Origin: Idiomarina sp.
GTDB taxonomy: Bacteria > Pseudomonadota > Gammaproteobacteria > Enterobacterales > Alteromonadaceae
Direction of reading: 5' to 3'
Assembly: GCA_022565355.1 (NCBI GenBank)
Contig: JAIUMU010000006.1
Coordinates: forward strand, 1-64,000
Length of the DNA: 64,000 bases
A program made the translations under genes and the position numbers. Positions within the stretch are counted from its first letter, which is position 1; each line of letters begins with the position of its first letter. This document shows positions 39,049 through 48,957 of the stretch, piece after piece. The notes under the pieces are model-generated. The model ran no database searches, was not told the DNA's origin, and worked only from the letters and a program-made list of their open reading frames with translations.

Positions 39049-40317
39049 CTAAACGGTCCATATCTTTCCTTCGAACAGAAACTTATTAATCTCAGGTGGG
39101 TTTGCCCTGACACTGGGGTGGTTGGCAAGTACCAATCTGATAGTACGAACTGCTGCATATGCATCCATGACCAATGACCGTTGTTCATGAAAGTATTTTT
39201 GATCGAATTCATCCTCTCGTACCGAGTGAGCCGGCTTCTGCCGGAGTTTGCGAACTTTTCTAAATGATGCCAGCATTTGTTCCAGCGGCTCTGGTTCTTG
39301 TGTCCGAAAATAGTAATTTACCCATTCGTCAAGTAGAACGATTGTACCTTTCCTTCTTACCTCCACCTTGCCGTCAGGTCTTTCATGATCTTCTTCTAGT
39401 TCCAACTCAGGAGTAAAGAATTTATTATTCAAGTTGTCCGACATTAATTGATCTAAAAGAAGAATAAAGGCATTAAACTCAGCTAGCGTCGGGCGCAGAA
39501 GGAAGCCAAAGTTTCTTGGATAATCGTGCTGGTAAGTGTTTCTAAAAAGTGGTGGCTTTCCCATTAACGCAGCCATCTCATTGATAACGAGCATTTCTTG
39601 ATTGAAAGCCTCGAAGATTGATATCCTTGTACCCCAATGCCCCATGCTATTCCTAAGATAATCCGGGTGGAGTTGGAAATCGCCTGACAACTCTTTAGAT
39701 TTCCATATTTTCTGATGTTCTGGGCTGAGATCAGAAAGGTAGCGTAGGAAAACAGCAACCGCTCTATTAAGATCTTTGTCATGAGCAAAGCCGAATGTTT
39801 GAAGTAGCACCTGGTCATGCTCAGCCATTAACTCTGATTCAAAGTATTCATCGGTTACTGAAATTTGGCCGTTGATGAAATCTGTTTGGTAGTAATATCT
39901 CGGGTCATTTCGATAATGCTCAAGAACAGACAATTCAAAAACACGGAAATCCAACTGCCCACCACCAAGAGCTAATTGCTCCGTATATGGTTCATCTCCG
40001 TAATCTTTCTCTTCTTTGATATTGGCGAGCGTCTCCTTTGTAGGGTACAAACAGAAGTGCTCACTAAATCCCAGAGTACCGAGAAACTCTATTTGTTGTT
40101 CTGCTGTTGTTTCTGAAAATGCTTTTATATGAGGGTTTGGATGGATATTCCCGAATACGACATCAATTTCTCGATCTGAGATGAGTTCACGAATAAGTTC
40201 CTTTGCCACGTCATTATCAATATTGAAGGCCTCTTTCAACGCATAAACGGGATATCCATTGAAATCACCTGATTCCAGATACTGTTTTGTTACTGCCTTT
40301 ATAACAGCTTGCCTCAC
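39049..40317 (-). CDS. Hypothetical protein with possible HEPN-like motif (integron cassette C2)
   Basis: 422 aa; C-terminal KVRKLRQKPAHSVREDEFD contains an R-x4-H motif; bounded by attC sites. Confidence 0.7.
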   Translation of the reverse strand: MRQAVIKAVTKQYLESGDFNGYPVYALKEAFNIDNDVAKELIRELISDREIDVVFGNIHPNPHIKAFSETTAEQQIEFLGTLGFSEHFCLYPTKETLANIKEEKDYGDEPYTEQLALGGGQLDFRVFELSVLEHYRNDPRYYYQTDFINGQISVTDEYFESELMAEHDQVLLQTFGFAHDKDLNRAVAVFLRYLSDLSPEHQKIWKSKELSGDFQLHPDYLRNSMGHWGTRISIFEAFNQEMLVINEMAALMGKPPLFRNTYQHDYPRNFGFLLRPTLAEFNAFILLLDQLMSDNLNNKFFTPELELEEDHERPDGKVEVRRKGTIVLLDEWVNYYFRTQEPEPLEQMLASFRKVRKLRQKPAHSVREDEFDQKYFHEQRSLVMDAYAAVRTIRLVLANHPSVRANPPEINKFLFEGKIWTV

Positions 40318-40333
40318 GTATTCAACCTCTTAT

Positions 40334-40409
40334 GCGCTAACGCCAAGCACAGCGGCGCGAGGGACGAGCGTCCGGCGCCGTGGGCGCGAACTGCTGCGCA
40401 TGGTTATGC
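40334..40409 (-). other. Integron attC site (cassette C1)
   Basis: Minus strand: GCATAACCATGCGCAGCAG...CGCCGCTGTGCTTGGCGTTAGCGC; core GTTAGCGC. Confidence 0.83.
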
Positions 40410-41249
40410 ATTGTCGAACCTCTTGATGCAGTCCTGAACGTATCGAAATATTGTATATACGGCATTTAGTGCTACTGTTGCTTCCGGTTCATCCAAGAGC
40501 TCATTTGCATGTGCTAAGCTTGCCCGATTACGAATAGTGGACAATGCATCGATTGAAGCCGCGAAGGATTGAAGTATTTTTGTGACATCTGACGCTCTCG
40601 GCCCATCAGGGGTGAGAGCGGAATGAGATTGGCGCAGCACCTTAAATACTCTCGATAAAGAAGCATCATTCTCTACTGGTATTGAAGCGTTGTCACAAAG
40701 TTCGAGCAGGTAGCCGTGTAGTGCTGTATGCGCTCGATCTATTGCGCTTGAAGCATCAGAATGACCAACTAATGCTTTTGCATCAGCCAGCGCTCTAGAA
40801 ACGGTAGACTCTGCTGTTCCAATCACAGGGTCGGGTGGTGAGATGTGCTCATCAGTAGCCACCAGCTGATTTTCGATAACTCTATACGGTACCGAGTGTT
40901 TCTCAAGAATATTGTTGACATATTGGTGTCCGGGAACAGCTACTTCCCAATTTTCTAGCGCCTCACATGCATCACAGAAAGCGGCGATGAATCCGGGTGC
41001 GTCGGATGCAGCTCTGTCTGCATGATATTCCAGATCTGACTCGGCCCACGATAAATTGGAGCTTTTGGCGTACTGGTCACCGCTCGCAATAGCGAAGAAC
41101 TCCTTGAATTTTTCGATAATCTGTTGGCGCCCAATAGTGCTAGATGAGGCCTTTCGAGCAAGACTAATAAAGTCTTGAACTACTCCCCCAGTTAGCGGCG
41201 TCGTCCCCCCCATGGGGAACCGTAACTCTACTGGCATTTCAATTGGCAC
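40404..41249 (-). CDS. Abortive-infection (Abi-C/HEPN-like) family protein (integron cassette C1)
   Basis: C-terminal AIDRAHTALHGYLLELCDNASIPVENDASLSRVFKVLRQ...STIRNRASLAHANELLDEPEATVALNAVYTIFRYV, matching the Abi C-terminal domain pattern with RNRxxxxH. Confidence 0.75.
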   Translation of the reverse strand: MPIEMPVELRFPMGGTTPLTGGVVQDFISLARKASSSTIGRQQIIEKFKEFFAIASGDQYAKSSNLSWAESDLEYHADRAASDAPGFIAAFCDACEALENWEVAVPGHQYVNNILEKHSVPYRVIENQLVATDEHISPPDPVIGTAESTVSRALADAKALVGHSDASSAIDRAHTALHGYLLELCDNASIPVENDASLSRVFKVLRQSHSALTPDGPRASDVTKILQSFAASIDALSTIRNRASLAHANELLDEPEATVALNAVYTIFRYVQDCIKRFDNA

Positions 41250-41271
41250 GGTAGCTCATCCTTTGGGTAAT

Positions 41272-41357
41272 GCATAACATTGTATTACTAAGCACGCCTC
41301 ATATCCTCGATACACGTGTGTGCGCGATATCAAACAAAGCGTGCATGCTCGTTAATG
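41272..41357 (-). other. Candidate attC/attI-like site at the 5' end of the cassette array
   Basis: Minus strand: CATTAACGAGCATGCACGC...GCGTGCTTAGTAATACAATGTTATGC; GCACGC/GCGTGC arms; its TTATGC end is complementary to the C1 R'' box. Confidence 0.5.
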
Positions 41358-41763
41358 TTTTTAGGAACCGTTCGAGGCTGCATCCTATCGTCTTCTTTGG
41401 TTTGTTAACGTGCACAAAAGTTTATGAAGCACAGTCAAATTCGAGCACAAAATTGATATGGATGGGCGAAAAATGAGAGAGGCTCTTCCTTGAGGAAACA
41501 TCGTGAGCGGCTTCATATGCGATTGCTGTGCAATTGCTTCGCTTGCCATTACTCCTTTGGCGCGCGCTTTACTTTAATTAAGTTACTTTATCTTTTTAAT
41601 TTGAGCAAGCGTCTGTTCGTCAACAATCTTGAGCGTGTTCTCTGAAGCTATTAAACGGTCGTTTTCTAAACACCTAGAATACATACCAATTATTCCCAAT
41701 ATCCGTATTGTTTTATGTCCAAAAATCACGTACAACAAACTATGACTAGAAAAGGTGCGTTTT

Positions 41764-42327
41764 ATGCTCATAGGTTATGCGCGTGTTAGTACTCAAGAAC
41801 AAAGTGTCGATATGCAAGTCGATGCGCTTCGAGCTGCTGGGTGCGAACAGGTATTTCAAGAGAAGATTACGGGGAAGTTTCGTGAACGACCTGAATTGTC
41901 GCAGTGTCTGCGTATGCTCCGTAAAGGTGATGTGCTAATCGTCTGGAAATTGGACCGGCTAGCTCGTTCACTGAAGAACCTTGTCGAGATTGTTCAGGAC
42001 CTTCATGATAGAGATATCGGATTTAAATCACTTACTGAATCAATAGATACAACTAGCTCGGGTGGCCGTCTTGTATTTCATATATTTGGCGCGCTTGCAG
42101 AGTTCGAGCATGATCTTATTCGAGAGCGCACCAAGGCCGGATTACAAGCAGCAAGAGCAAGAGGCAGAAAAGGTGGACGCAAACCATCAATGACCGATGC
42201 AGATATCCGAAAAGCTGCGGCTATGCTGTCCGACCCGCAAATAACAAAAACAGAGGTGGCAGCGCACTTTGGTGTTACTCGCACAACTCTGAATGCCTCT
42301 CTACAGAGAATTGGATCATCTTCCTAA
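41764..42327 (+). CDS. Serine recombinase (resolvase/invertase family)
   Basis: MLIGYARVSTQEQSVDMQVDALRAAGC...WKLDRLARSLKNLVE...GRLVFHIFGALAEFEHDLIRERTKAGLQAARARGRKGGRK, C-terminal HTH. Confidence 0.92.
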   Translation: MLIGYARVSTQEQSVDMQVDALRAAGCEQVFQEKITGKFRERPELSQCLRMLRKGDVLIVWKLDRLARSLKNLVEIVQDLHDRDIGFKSLTESIDTTSSGGRLVFHIFGALAEFEHDLIRERTKAGLQAARARGRKGGRKPSMTDADIRKAAAMLSDPQITKTEVAAHFGVTRTTLNASLQRIGSSS

Positions 42328-42369
42328 CTGACAGGAAGCGTAGAAGAAATACATAATTGGAGCCCATGG

Positions 42370-44355
42370 ATGACAAACGATAAAACGAACCACTCCCAAA
42401 CCGCAGCCTTCATCTGGTCGGTAGCTGACCTCTTACGCGGTGATTTCAAACAAAGTCAGTATGGCCGAGTGATTCTACCTTTCACTCTTTTAAGGCGCTT
42501 AGAATGTGTTCTAGAGCCCAATAAAGCTCAGGTACTAGCCGCAGCCAAAGAGCATCAAACAAAGCCTGATGCGGTTCGTGAAAAATTGTTACTTCGTGCT
42601 GCTGACCTCCAGTTCTTCAATGCGTCACCTTTAAGCTTGGCAGCATTGTCTGACACCCAAACTGCTGATGATTTAATGAGTTATGTGCAGTCATTTAGTC
42701 AGGATGCGCGAGAAATATTTGAGCACTTTCATTTTGAAGATTTCGTGCAACAGCTAAGCGCAAATAACTTGCTCTATCAGCTGGTACAGCGCTTCGCGAG
42801 CATCGATTTAAGCCCGAGCTCCATCAGTAACTTTGGTATGGGTCTTATCTTTGAAGAGCTCATTCGAAAGTTCGCTGAAAGCTCCAATGAAACGGCCGGT
42901 GAACACTTTACGCCGCGTGATATTGTGCACTTGACCACATCTCTGGTGTTGACTGGGCAAGAGAAAAGGCTAACGCCTAGCAGTATTGTCACTATCTATG
43001 ACCCCACGGCCGGAACTGGTGGATTCTTATCCGAAGGTGATGAGTACATTCAGCAAATCAGCGAAGGCGTGACGGTCTCATTGCATGGGCAAGAACTTAA
43101 CCCGGAATCTTTTGCCATTTGTAAGGCCGATATGCTGATTAAAGGGCAGGACGTCAGTAACGTCAAGCTAGGTAACACCTTGTCTGATGACCAATTGGCG
43201 TCGAACAAGTTCGATATTATGCTCTCCAATCCTCCTTTTGGTGTTGAATGGAAAAAGGTTCAGAAGCAAGTATCCGACGAACACAAGCACCGAGGATTTG
43301 ACGGTCGCTTTGGCCCAGGCCTACCGCGTGTATCCGATGGCTCGCTCTTATTCCTCCTGCACTTGGTTAGCAAAATGCGTGATGCCCGTGAAGGTGGGTC
43401 GCGTATTGGCATTATTTTGAATGGAAGCCCATTGTTTACTGGCAGTGCGGGTAGTGGTGAATCAGAAATTCGACGGTATCTCCTGCAAAACGACTTAGTT
43501 GAAGCCATTGTCGCGCTCCCCACCGATATGTTCTACAACACAGGTATCTCAACCTACATATGGGTGCTATCAAATAACAAGCCTGCGGCGCGCAAAGGCA
43601 AAGTGCAACTGATTGATGCTAGTGACCGAGCGACTAAGATGCGTAAATCACTGGGAAGTAAACGCCAGTTTGTTAGCGATATTGACCAAGATGACATTGT
43701 TCGCATGTATGGCGATTTCCAAGAATCAAAGAAAAGCAAAGTATTTCCGAACGAGGCATTTGGCTATCGTCGCATCACGGTTGAACGACCGCTTAGACTG
43801 AACTTTCAAGCAAGTAAAGAGCGAATTGCACGCATGCTGGACGAAAAAGCCATTCAGAAGCTGAGCCTGGGTGAGCAAGATAAGCTTATCGCGGCGTGTA
43901 ATGCGCTTGATGCAGATACGCTTTACAGCAACCGTAAGCAATTCCAAAAAGCTTTGAAAGCATCGTTTAGCGAACATCGGGTCACTCTAAGTGCCCCACA
44001 GCTTAAGGCGGTCATGAACGCACTCAGCGAGCGTGATTCAGAAGCTGATATCTGTGTAGACAGCAAAGGCAATCCAGAGCCAGATACAGGATTGCGTGAC
44101 TACGAAAACGTGCCGCTAATTGAATCCATTTATGAGTATTTTGAGCGCGAAGTGAAACCGCATGTACCCGATGCTTGGGTTGACGAATCCAAGCGCGATG
44201 AAAAGGATGGTGAGGTTGGTATTGTTGGCTTTGAAATTCCATTCAATCGACATTTCTATGAATTCATGCCACCAAGGCCACTGGAAGAGATTGACGCTGA
44301 TTTGCAACAATGCACCGACCGCATCAAACAGATGATTGAGGGGTTGTCGGCATGA
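42370..44355 (+). CDS. hsdM: Type I restriction-modification system methyltransferase subunit
   Basis: FTPRDIVHLTTSLVL, YDPTAGTGGFL, FDIMLSNPPFGVEWKK (NPPF). Confidence 0.95.
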   Translation: MTNDKTNHSQTAAFIWSVADLLRGDFKQSQYGRVILPFTLLRRLECVLEPNKAQVLAAAKEHQTKPDAVREKLLLRAADLQFFNASPLSLAALSDTQTADDLMSYVQSFSQDAREIFEHFHFEDFVQQLSANNLLYQLVQRFASIDLSPSSISNFGMGLIFEELIRKFAESSNETAGEHFTPRDIVHLTTSLVLTGQEKRLTPSSIVTIYDPTAGTGGFLSEGDEYIQQISEGVTVSLHGQELNPESFAICKADMLIKGQDVSNVKLGNTLSDDQLASNKFDIMLSNPPFGVEWKKVQKQVSDEHKHRGFDGRFGPGLPRVSDGSLLFLLHLVSKMRDAREGGSRIGIILNGSPLFTGSAGSGESEIRRYLLQNDLVEAIVALPTDMFYNTGISTYIWVLSNNKPAARKGKVQLIDASDRATKMRKSLGSKRQFVSDIDQDDIVRMYGDFQESKKSKVFPNEAFGYRRITVERPLRLNFQASKERIARMLDEKAIQKLSLGEQDKLIAACNALDADTLYSNRKQFQKALKASFSEHRVTLSAPQLKAVMNALSERDSEADICVDSKGNPEPDTGLRDYENVPLIESIYEYFEREVKPHVPDAWVDESKRDEKDGEVGIVGFEIPFNRHFYEFMPPRPLEEIDADLQQCTDRIKQMIEGLSA

Positions 44356-45653
44356 GTATTGCAGCCTACCCAAATCACATTGAAACTGACTCAGCTAGGT
44401 TTAAATCGATACCTAGTCATTGGAAGTTGGTGCCATGCCGAGCCATTGTCGAGGAGATAGCAGAAAGGAACTCTGATGGTAAAAATCAAAATTACCTGTC
44501 TTTAATGGCGAACGTCGGTGTAATAAGGTATGAGGACAAAGGCGACGTCGGTAACAAAAAACCTGATGATCTTGCCAAGTGTAAAGTCGTTCGGGTTGGA
44601 AACCTCGTCATAAATAGCATGAATTATGGTATCGGCTCCTACGGTCTATCAGCTTTTAACGGAGTCTGTAGTCCTGTTTACATTGTATTAAATGCGATCG
44701 AGAGTGTGTTAAACGAGAGATTTGCTTTACGGATTTTTGAGGAAAAGCAATTCCAGTCTTTTGCTCAATCCTTCGGCAATGGCATTTTAGCCCATCGAGC
44801 CGCTATAGGCTGGGATGACTTGAAAAAAATAGAAGTGCCGTTACCTCCACTTCCAGAACAAACCCAAATCGCCCGCTTCCTCGACCACGAAACCGCGAAA
44901 ATCGATGCTCTGATTGCTGAACAGAAGCGATTGATTGAGCTATTAAAGGAAATGCGCCAGGCGGTGATTTCGCATGCGGTGACCAAAGGTTTAGACCCCA
45001 ACGTACCAATGAAGGACTCAGGGGTAGAATGGCTTGGGGATGTGCCTGAACATTGGGATATTGGCCGTTTGAAGCACCTTTTGAGGATTCGCGGAGGGCA
45101 AGACTATAAAGCAGTTGAAAGCGATAATCCTGCCGATTACCCTGTGATTGGCTCAGGAGGACAGTTCACCTATGCCAAAAGCTTTCTCTATGAAGGCGAA
45201 TCAGTATTATTGGGGAGAAAGGGCACTATAGATAAACCTTTATACATCAAAGGTAAGTTTTGGACAGTGGACACAATGTTTTTCACTGAAATACTACCTA
45301 GGGCTTATGGCAAGTTCGCTTACTATTTAGCAACTACAATACCTTTCGGGCTTTACTCCACCAATACGGCTCTTCCAAGTATGAGTCAATTTGATTTAGC
45401 TAATCATAAGCTGCCAATTCCGCCCGTTTCCGAACAAGCACAAATTGCCTTATATCTCGATGAACGAATCAGAAAAATTGATGCGCTAACCAATGAAGCA
45501 ACTAAATCAATTAGATACATGAACGAACGCCGTTCCGCCCTAATCTCGGCAGCAGTGACCGGTAAAATCGACGTGCGCAACTGGCGACCACCTGCGGATG
45601 AAAGTGCCTTCCCAGCAGATGTGCGTCAGGTTGGATTGGAGGAGACGGCATGA
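44352..45653 (+). CDS. hsdS: Type I restriction-modification specificity subunit
   Basis: Two TRD modules; PLPPLPEQTQIARFLDHETAKIDALIAEQKRLIELLKE; overlaps hsdM by 4 bp. Confidence 0.95.
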   Translation: MSIAAYPNHIETDSARFKSIPSHWKLVPCRAIVEEIAERNSDGKNQNYLSLMANVGVIRYEDKGDVGNKKPDDLAKCKVVRVGNLVINSMNYGIGSYGLSAFNGVCSPVYIVLNAIESVLNERFALRIFEEKQFQSFAQSFGNGILAHRAAIGWDDLKKIEVPLPPLPEQTQIARFLDHETAKIDALIAEQKRLIELLKEMRQAVISHAVTKGLDPNVPMKDSGVEWLGDVPEHWDIGRLKHLLRIRGGQDYKAVESDNPADYPVIGSGGQFTYAKSFLYEGESVLLGRKGTIDKPLYIKGKFWTVDTMFFTEILPRAYGKFAYYLATTIPFGLYSTNTALPSMSQFDLANHKLPIPPVSEQAQIALYLDERIRKIDALTNEATKSIRYMNERRSALISAAVTGKIDVRNWRPPADESAFPADVRQVGLEETA

Positions 45654-45706
45654 TTACTTTCACATGGGTGATGAATCAACAGAATCAGGAATTGGAGCTA
45701 TAGGTC

Positions 45707-48700
45707 ATGGCAGATAGTCGCGAACGTGTATTTCAAAACGATATTATTGAAGCGTTAAGCCAACAAGGCTGGCTGGTTGGTAAAGCGTCTGAGTATGACA
45801 AGCCTCATGCACTATACCAAGAAGACCTCATTGGTTATTTTAAAGAAGCATGGCCTGAGCGCTGGGAGAAATTCTGCAAGAGCAACCCGCAAAACCCTGA
45901 AAAGGTGTTCGTTCAAAAAACCGTTCGCGAGCTCGAAAAGAAAGGCACGCTTGATGTGCTTCGTCATGGCTTCAAAGTGCCCGGTGTAAAAGTAGACCTG
46001 TGTAGCTTTAAGCCTGACCACGACATGAATCCCGATACAGAGTTAAGGTATAACGCGAATCGCCTTCGTGTTGTCGAAGAGGTCTCATACTCGCCCCACG
46101 CCCGCACTAGTGATTACAACCCGAGGCTTGATTTGGTGCTGTTTGTCAACGGCATTCCAACAGCAACCCTGGAGCTCAAAAGCGAATTCAAACAAACCGT
46201 TGAGCATGCAAAGCGACAGTACAAGAAAGACCGCCCCGTTAAAGACCCAGTGACACGCAAATCTGAGCCGCTACTTTCCTTTAAGCGAGGTGCTTTAGTG
46301 CATTTTGCGGTGAGCCAAGACGAAGTGGCAATGACCACAAAGCTGAACGGTAAGGATACATTCTTTCTTCCCTTCAACCGCGGCACAACGGACGGTGGTG
46401 CTGGAAACCCGCGTGCTGAAAACGAGAGCAGCTACGCGACTGCTTATCTGTGGGAGCAGCTGTTCCAAAAAGATGCTTGGTTAAAAGTGATTGGCCGCTT
46501 CCTGCATCTTGAGAAGAAAACAGAAGAAGATTTCTACGGCAATCGCAAAACTAAAGAAACACTTATCTTTCCTCGTTATCACCAATGGGATGTAGTAAAC
46601 CAAATCATCGAAAAGACGCGCTCAGATGGGGCAGGAAAGCGTTATCTCATTCAACATAGTGCAGGATCAGGGAAGTCCAACTCAATCGCTTGGGCTGCGC
46701 ATCAGCTCGCTCAACTTTATGATGGTGATGGTAAGAAACTATTCAGCTCGGTTATCGTGGTCACGGACAGAACGGTCCTTGATAGCCAACTGCAAGATAC
46801 AATTTATCAGTTTGAGCACGCTCAAGGCGTAGTGCGACCGATTAATCGTGATATCGGCAATCAAAGCAAGTCGGAGCAGCTTGCAGAAGCCCTTGCCGAG
46901 CAAACCCGCATTATCATTGTTACCATTCAAACCTTCCCGGCGCTTTTTGATGCTCTAGAGAAATACCCAAAGCTCGCATCAGGTCGTTACGCGGTAATAG
47001 CAGATGAAGCCCACTCATCGCAAACAGGCTCTTCAGCGACCAAACTCAAAGCGATTCTCGGTGGCGACTTCCCAGACGGCGAAGAGGTAAGCGCTGAAGA
47101 ATTATTAAGTGCAGCGGTATCAGCCCGCAAGCCAAGTGAGCAAATTAGTTACTACGCATTTACCGCAACGCCTAAAGCAAAAACACTGGAGCTCTTTGGT
47201 CGGGAGCCAGACCCATCGCTACCGCGAAGTGAATCGAATAAACCAGAGCCGTTTCACCTGTACTCAATGCGCCAAGCGATTGAAGAAGGCTTTATCATCG
47301 ATGTATTGCGTCGCTATACCACATATGCAGTAGCGTGGAAGTTAGCGCATCCGAACGCAGATGACGATGAGGTTGATTCGAAAAAAGCACGAACGACATT
47401 GGCGAAGTGGGTGCGCTTGCACCCTTACAACATCAGCCAAAAGGTCGAGGTGATTGTCGAGCATTTCCGAGAGAATGTGCGTCATCTTCTTGTTGGGCAG
47501 GCAAAGGCAATGGTGGTGACGAGTAGCCGCCAAGAGGCCGTTCGCTATCAACTAGCGATGCAGCAATATATTAAAGATAAGGGCTACCAAGACGTCCATC
47601 CATTGGTGGCGTTTTCAGGCAGCTTGCCACCAGATGATGTTATCCCTGAAGAGGTCACAGAAACGAGTAAGCTTCTAAACCCAGGGCTTAATGGTCGAGA
47701 CCATGCCAAAGCGTTTGATACCGACGAATACAACGTGATGCTGGTGGCCAATAAGTTTCAAACAGGTTTTGACCAGCCAAAACTATGTGCCATGTACGTC
47801 GATAAGAAACTACAAGGCGTGGAATGTGTGCAAACGCTCTCACGGCTTAATCGACTGTTCCCCGGCAAAGAAACGTTCATACTCGATTTTGTGAATGATA
47901 CTCAGGATATCCTCGATTCATTCTTGCCCTATTACAACAAAGCCGAGCTCACCGGCGTGTCTGATGCACAGGTCGTCTATGACTTGCAGGAGTCCCTTGA
48001 TAAAGAGCAGATATACCACTGGAACGAAGTTGAAAAGTTCGCACTGGCATTCTTTGATCCCAAAGCCGACGCCTCAAAGCTAACTTATTATTGTCAGCCC
48101 GCGCGTGAGCGTTTTAATAAACGTTACAAGTTGCTGCGTGATGAGCGAAATGATGCACGGTCCGCCAGAAAGCAAGCTGAAGCCGATGGCAACAGTGTTG
48201 GCGTTAAGCATGCTGATGCGACGCTCAAAGAAGTGGGCGAGTCGCTTGATACACTCGACTTGTTTAAGAAGAACTTGGGCAGCTTTGTGCGCGCCTATGA
48301 ATTCCTTTCTCAAATTGTATTTTTCGAGGATGCCGAGCTTGAGCAGCTGTGCGTGTTTGCTAAAAACCTGCTACCACTCCTCAGACAAGAAGCGCTGGAA
48401 GACGATGACATTGATATCTCAGAATTGGGACTATCGCACTATCGAATTACTAAGCGTAAAGAGCATGAGCTTCGCTTAGCGGAAGATGGTGAGGAATATG
48501 GTCTTGACCCAATCACAGGGCTGGGTACCGGTAAACCTATAGATCCCGAGAAAAAGCGACTCTCAGAAATCATCGAAACGCTTAACGATATTTTTGGAGC
48601 CGAAGTGAGCGACGAAGATCAGCTACACTTCGCTAACGGTATTGCCGAGCGAGTAAGACGCGATGAAGAGGTTATGGCGCAAGTGAATAGCCACTCAGCT

Positions 48701-48880
48701 AACCAAGTAATGCACGGCTTATTTCCCAAGCGTCTAACTGATTTGGTACTAGACTCAATGACAGAGCATGAGAAGCTCTCAATGGAGATATTGGAAAACG
48801 AAGGTAATCAAAAGGCGTTTGCACTACTGATTTTACGACTGCTGTCTGGACAGAACACTCCCAGCGAGTTTATGCGATAA
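45707..48880 (+). CDS. hsdR: Type I restriction enzyme R subunit
   Basis: HSAGSGKSNSIAWAAHQLAQL, ADEAHSSQTGSSATKLK, YYAFTATPKAKTLELFG; PD-(D/E)xK-type region LVLFVNGIPTATLELKS. Confidence 0.96.
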   Translation: MADSRERVFQNDIIEALSQQGWLVGKASEYDKPHALYQEDLIGYFKEAWPERWEKFCKSNPQNPEKVFVQKTVRELEKKGTLDVLRHGFKVPGVKVDLCSFKPDHDMNPDTELRYNANRLRVVEEVSYSPHARTSDYNPRLDLVLFVNGIPTATLELKSEFKQTVEHAKRQYKKDRPVKDPVTRKSEPLLSFKRGALVHFAVSQDEVAMTTKLNGKDTFFLPFNRGTTDGGAGNPRAENESSYATAYLWEQLFQKDAWLKVIGRFLHLEKKTEEDFYGNRKTKETLIFPRYHQWDVVNQIIEKTRSDGAGKRYLIQHSAGSGKSNSIAWAAHQLAQLYDGDGKKLFSSVIVVTDRTVLDSQLQDTIYQFEHAQGVVRPINRDIGNQSKSEQLAEALAEQTRIIIVTIQTFPALFDALEKYPKLASGRYAVIADEAHSSQTGSSATKLKAILGGDFPDGEEVSAEELLSAAVSARKPSEQISYYAFTATPKAKTLELFGREPDPSLPRSESNKPEPFHLYSMRQAIEEGFIIDVLRRYTTYAVAWKLAHPNADDDEVDSKKARTTLAKWVRLHPYNISQKVEVIVEHFRENVRHLLVGQAKAMVVTSSRQEAVRYQLAMQQYIKDKGYQDVHPLVAFSGSLPPDDVIPEEVTETSKLLNPGLNGRDHAKAFDTDEYNVMLVANKFQTGFDQPKLCAMYVDKKLQGVECVQTLSRLNRLFPGKETFILDFVNDTQDILDSFLPYYNKAELTGVSDAQVVYDLQESLDKEQIYHWNEVEKFALAFFDPKADASKLTYYCQPARERFNKRYKLLRDERNDARSARKQAEADGNSVGVKHADATLKEVGESLDTLDLFKKNLGSFVRAYEFLSQIVFFEDAELEQLCVFAKNLLPLLRQEALEDDDIDISELGLSHYRITKRKEHELRLAEDGEEYGLDPITGLGTGKPIDPEKKRLSEIIETLNDIFGAEVSDEDQLHFANGIAERVRRDEEVMAQVNSHSANQVMHGLFPKRLTDLVLDSMTEHEKLSMEILENEGNQKAFALLILRLLSGQNTPSEFMR

Positions 48881-48957
48881 CCTGACATTTTTAGTACGAA
48901 CTGACTGGGTACTTGTAATAATAATGCACATGTAATTTATTTTACGGATATCAAAAT

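Noticed and set aside
40334-41357. GC-rich inverted repeats between minus-strand genes first considered as terminators
   Set aside because: No T-tracts, and the ends match integron core/inverse-core boxes with cassette-wise complementarity, so attC is the better explanation.
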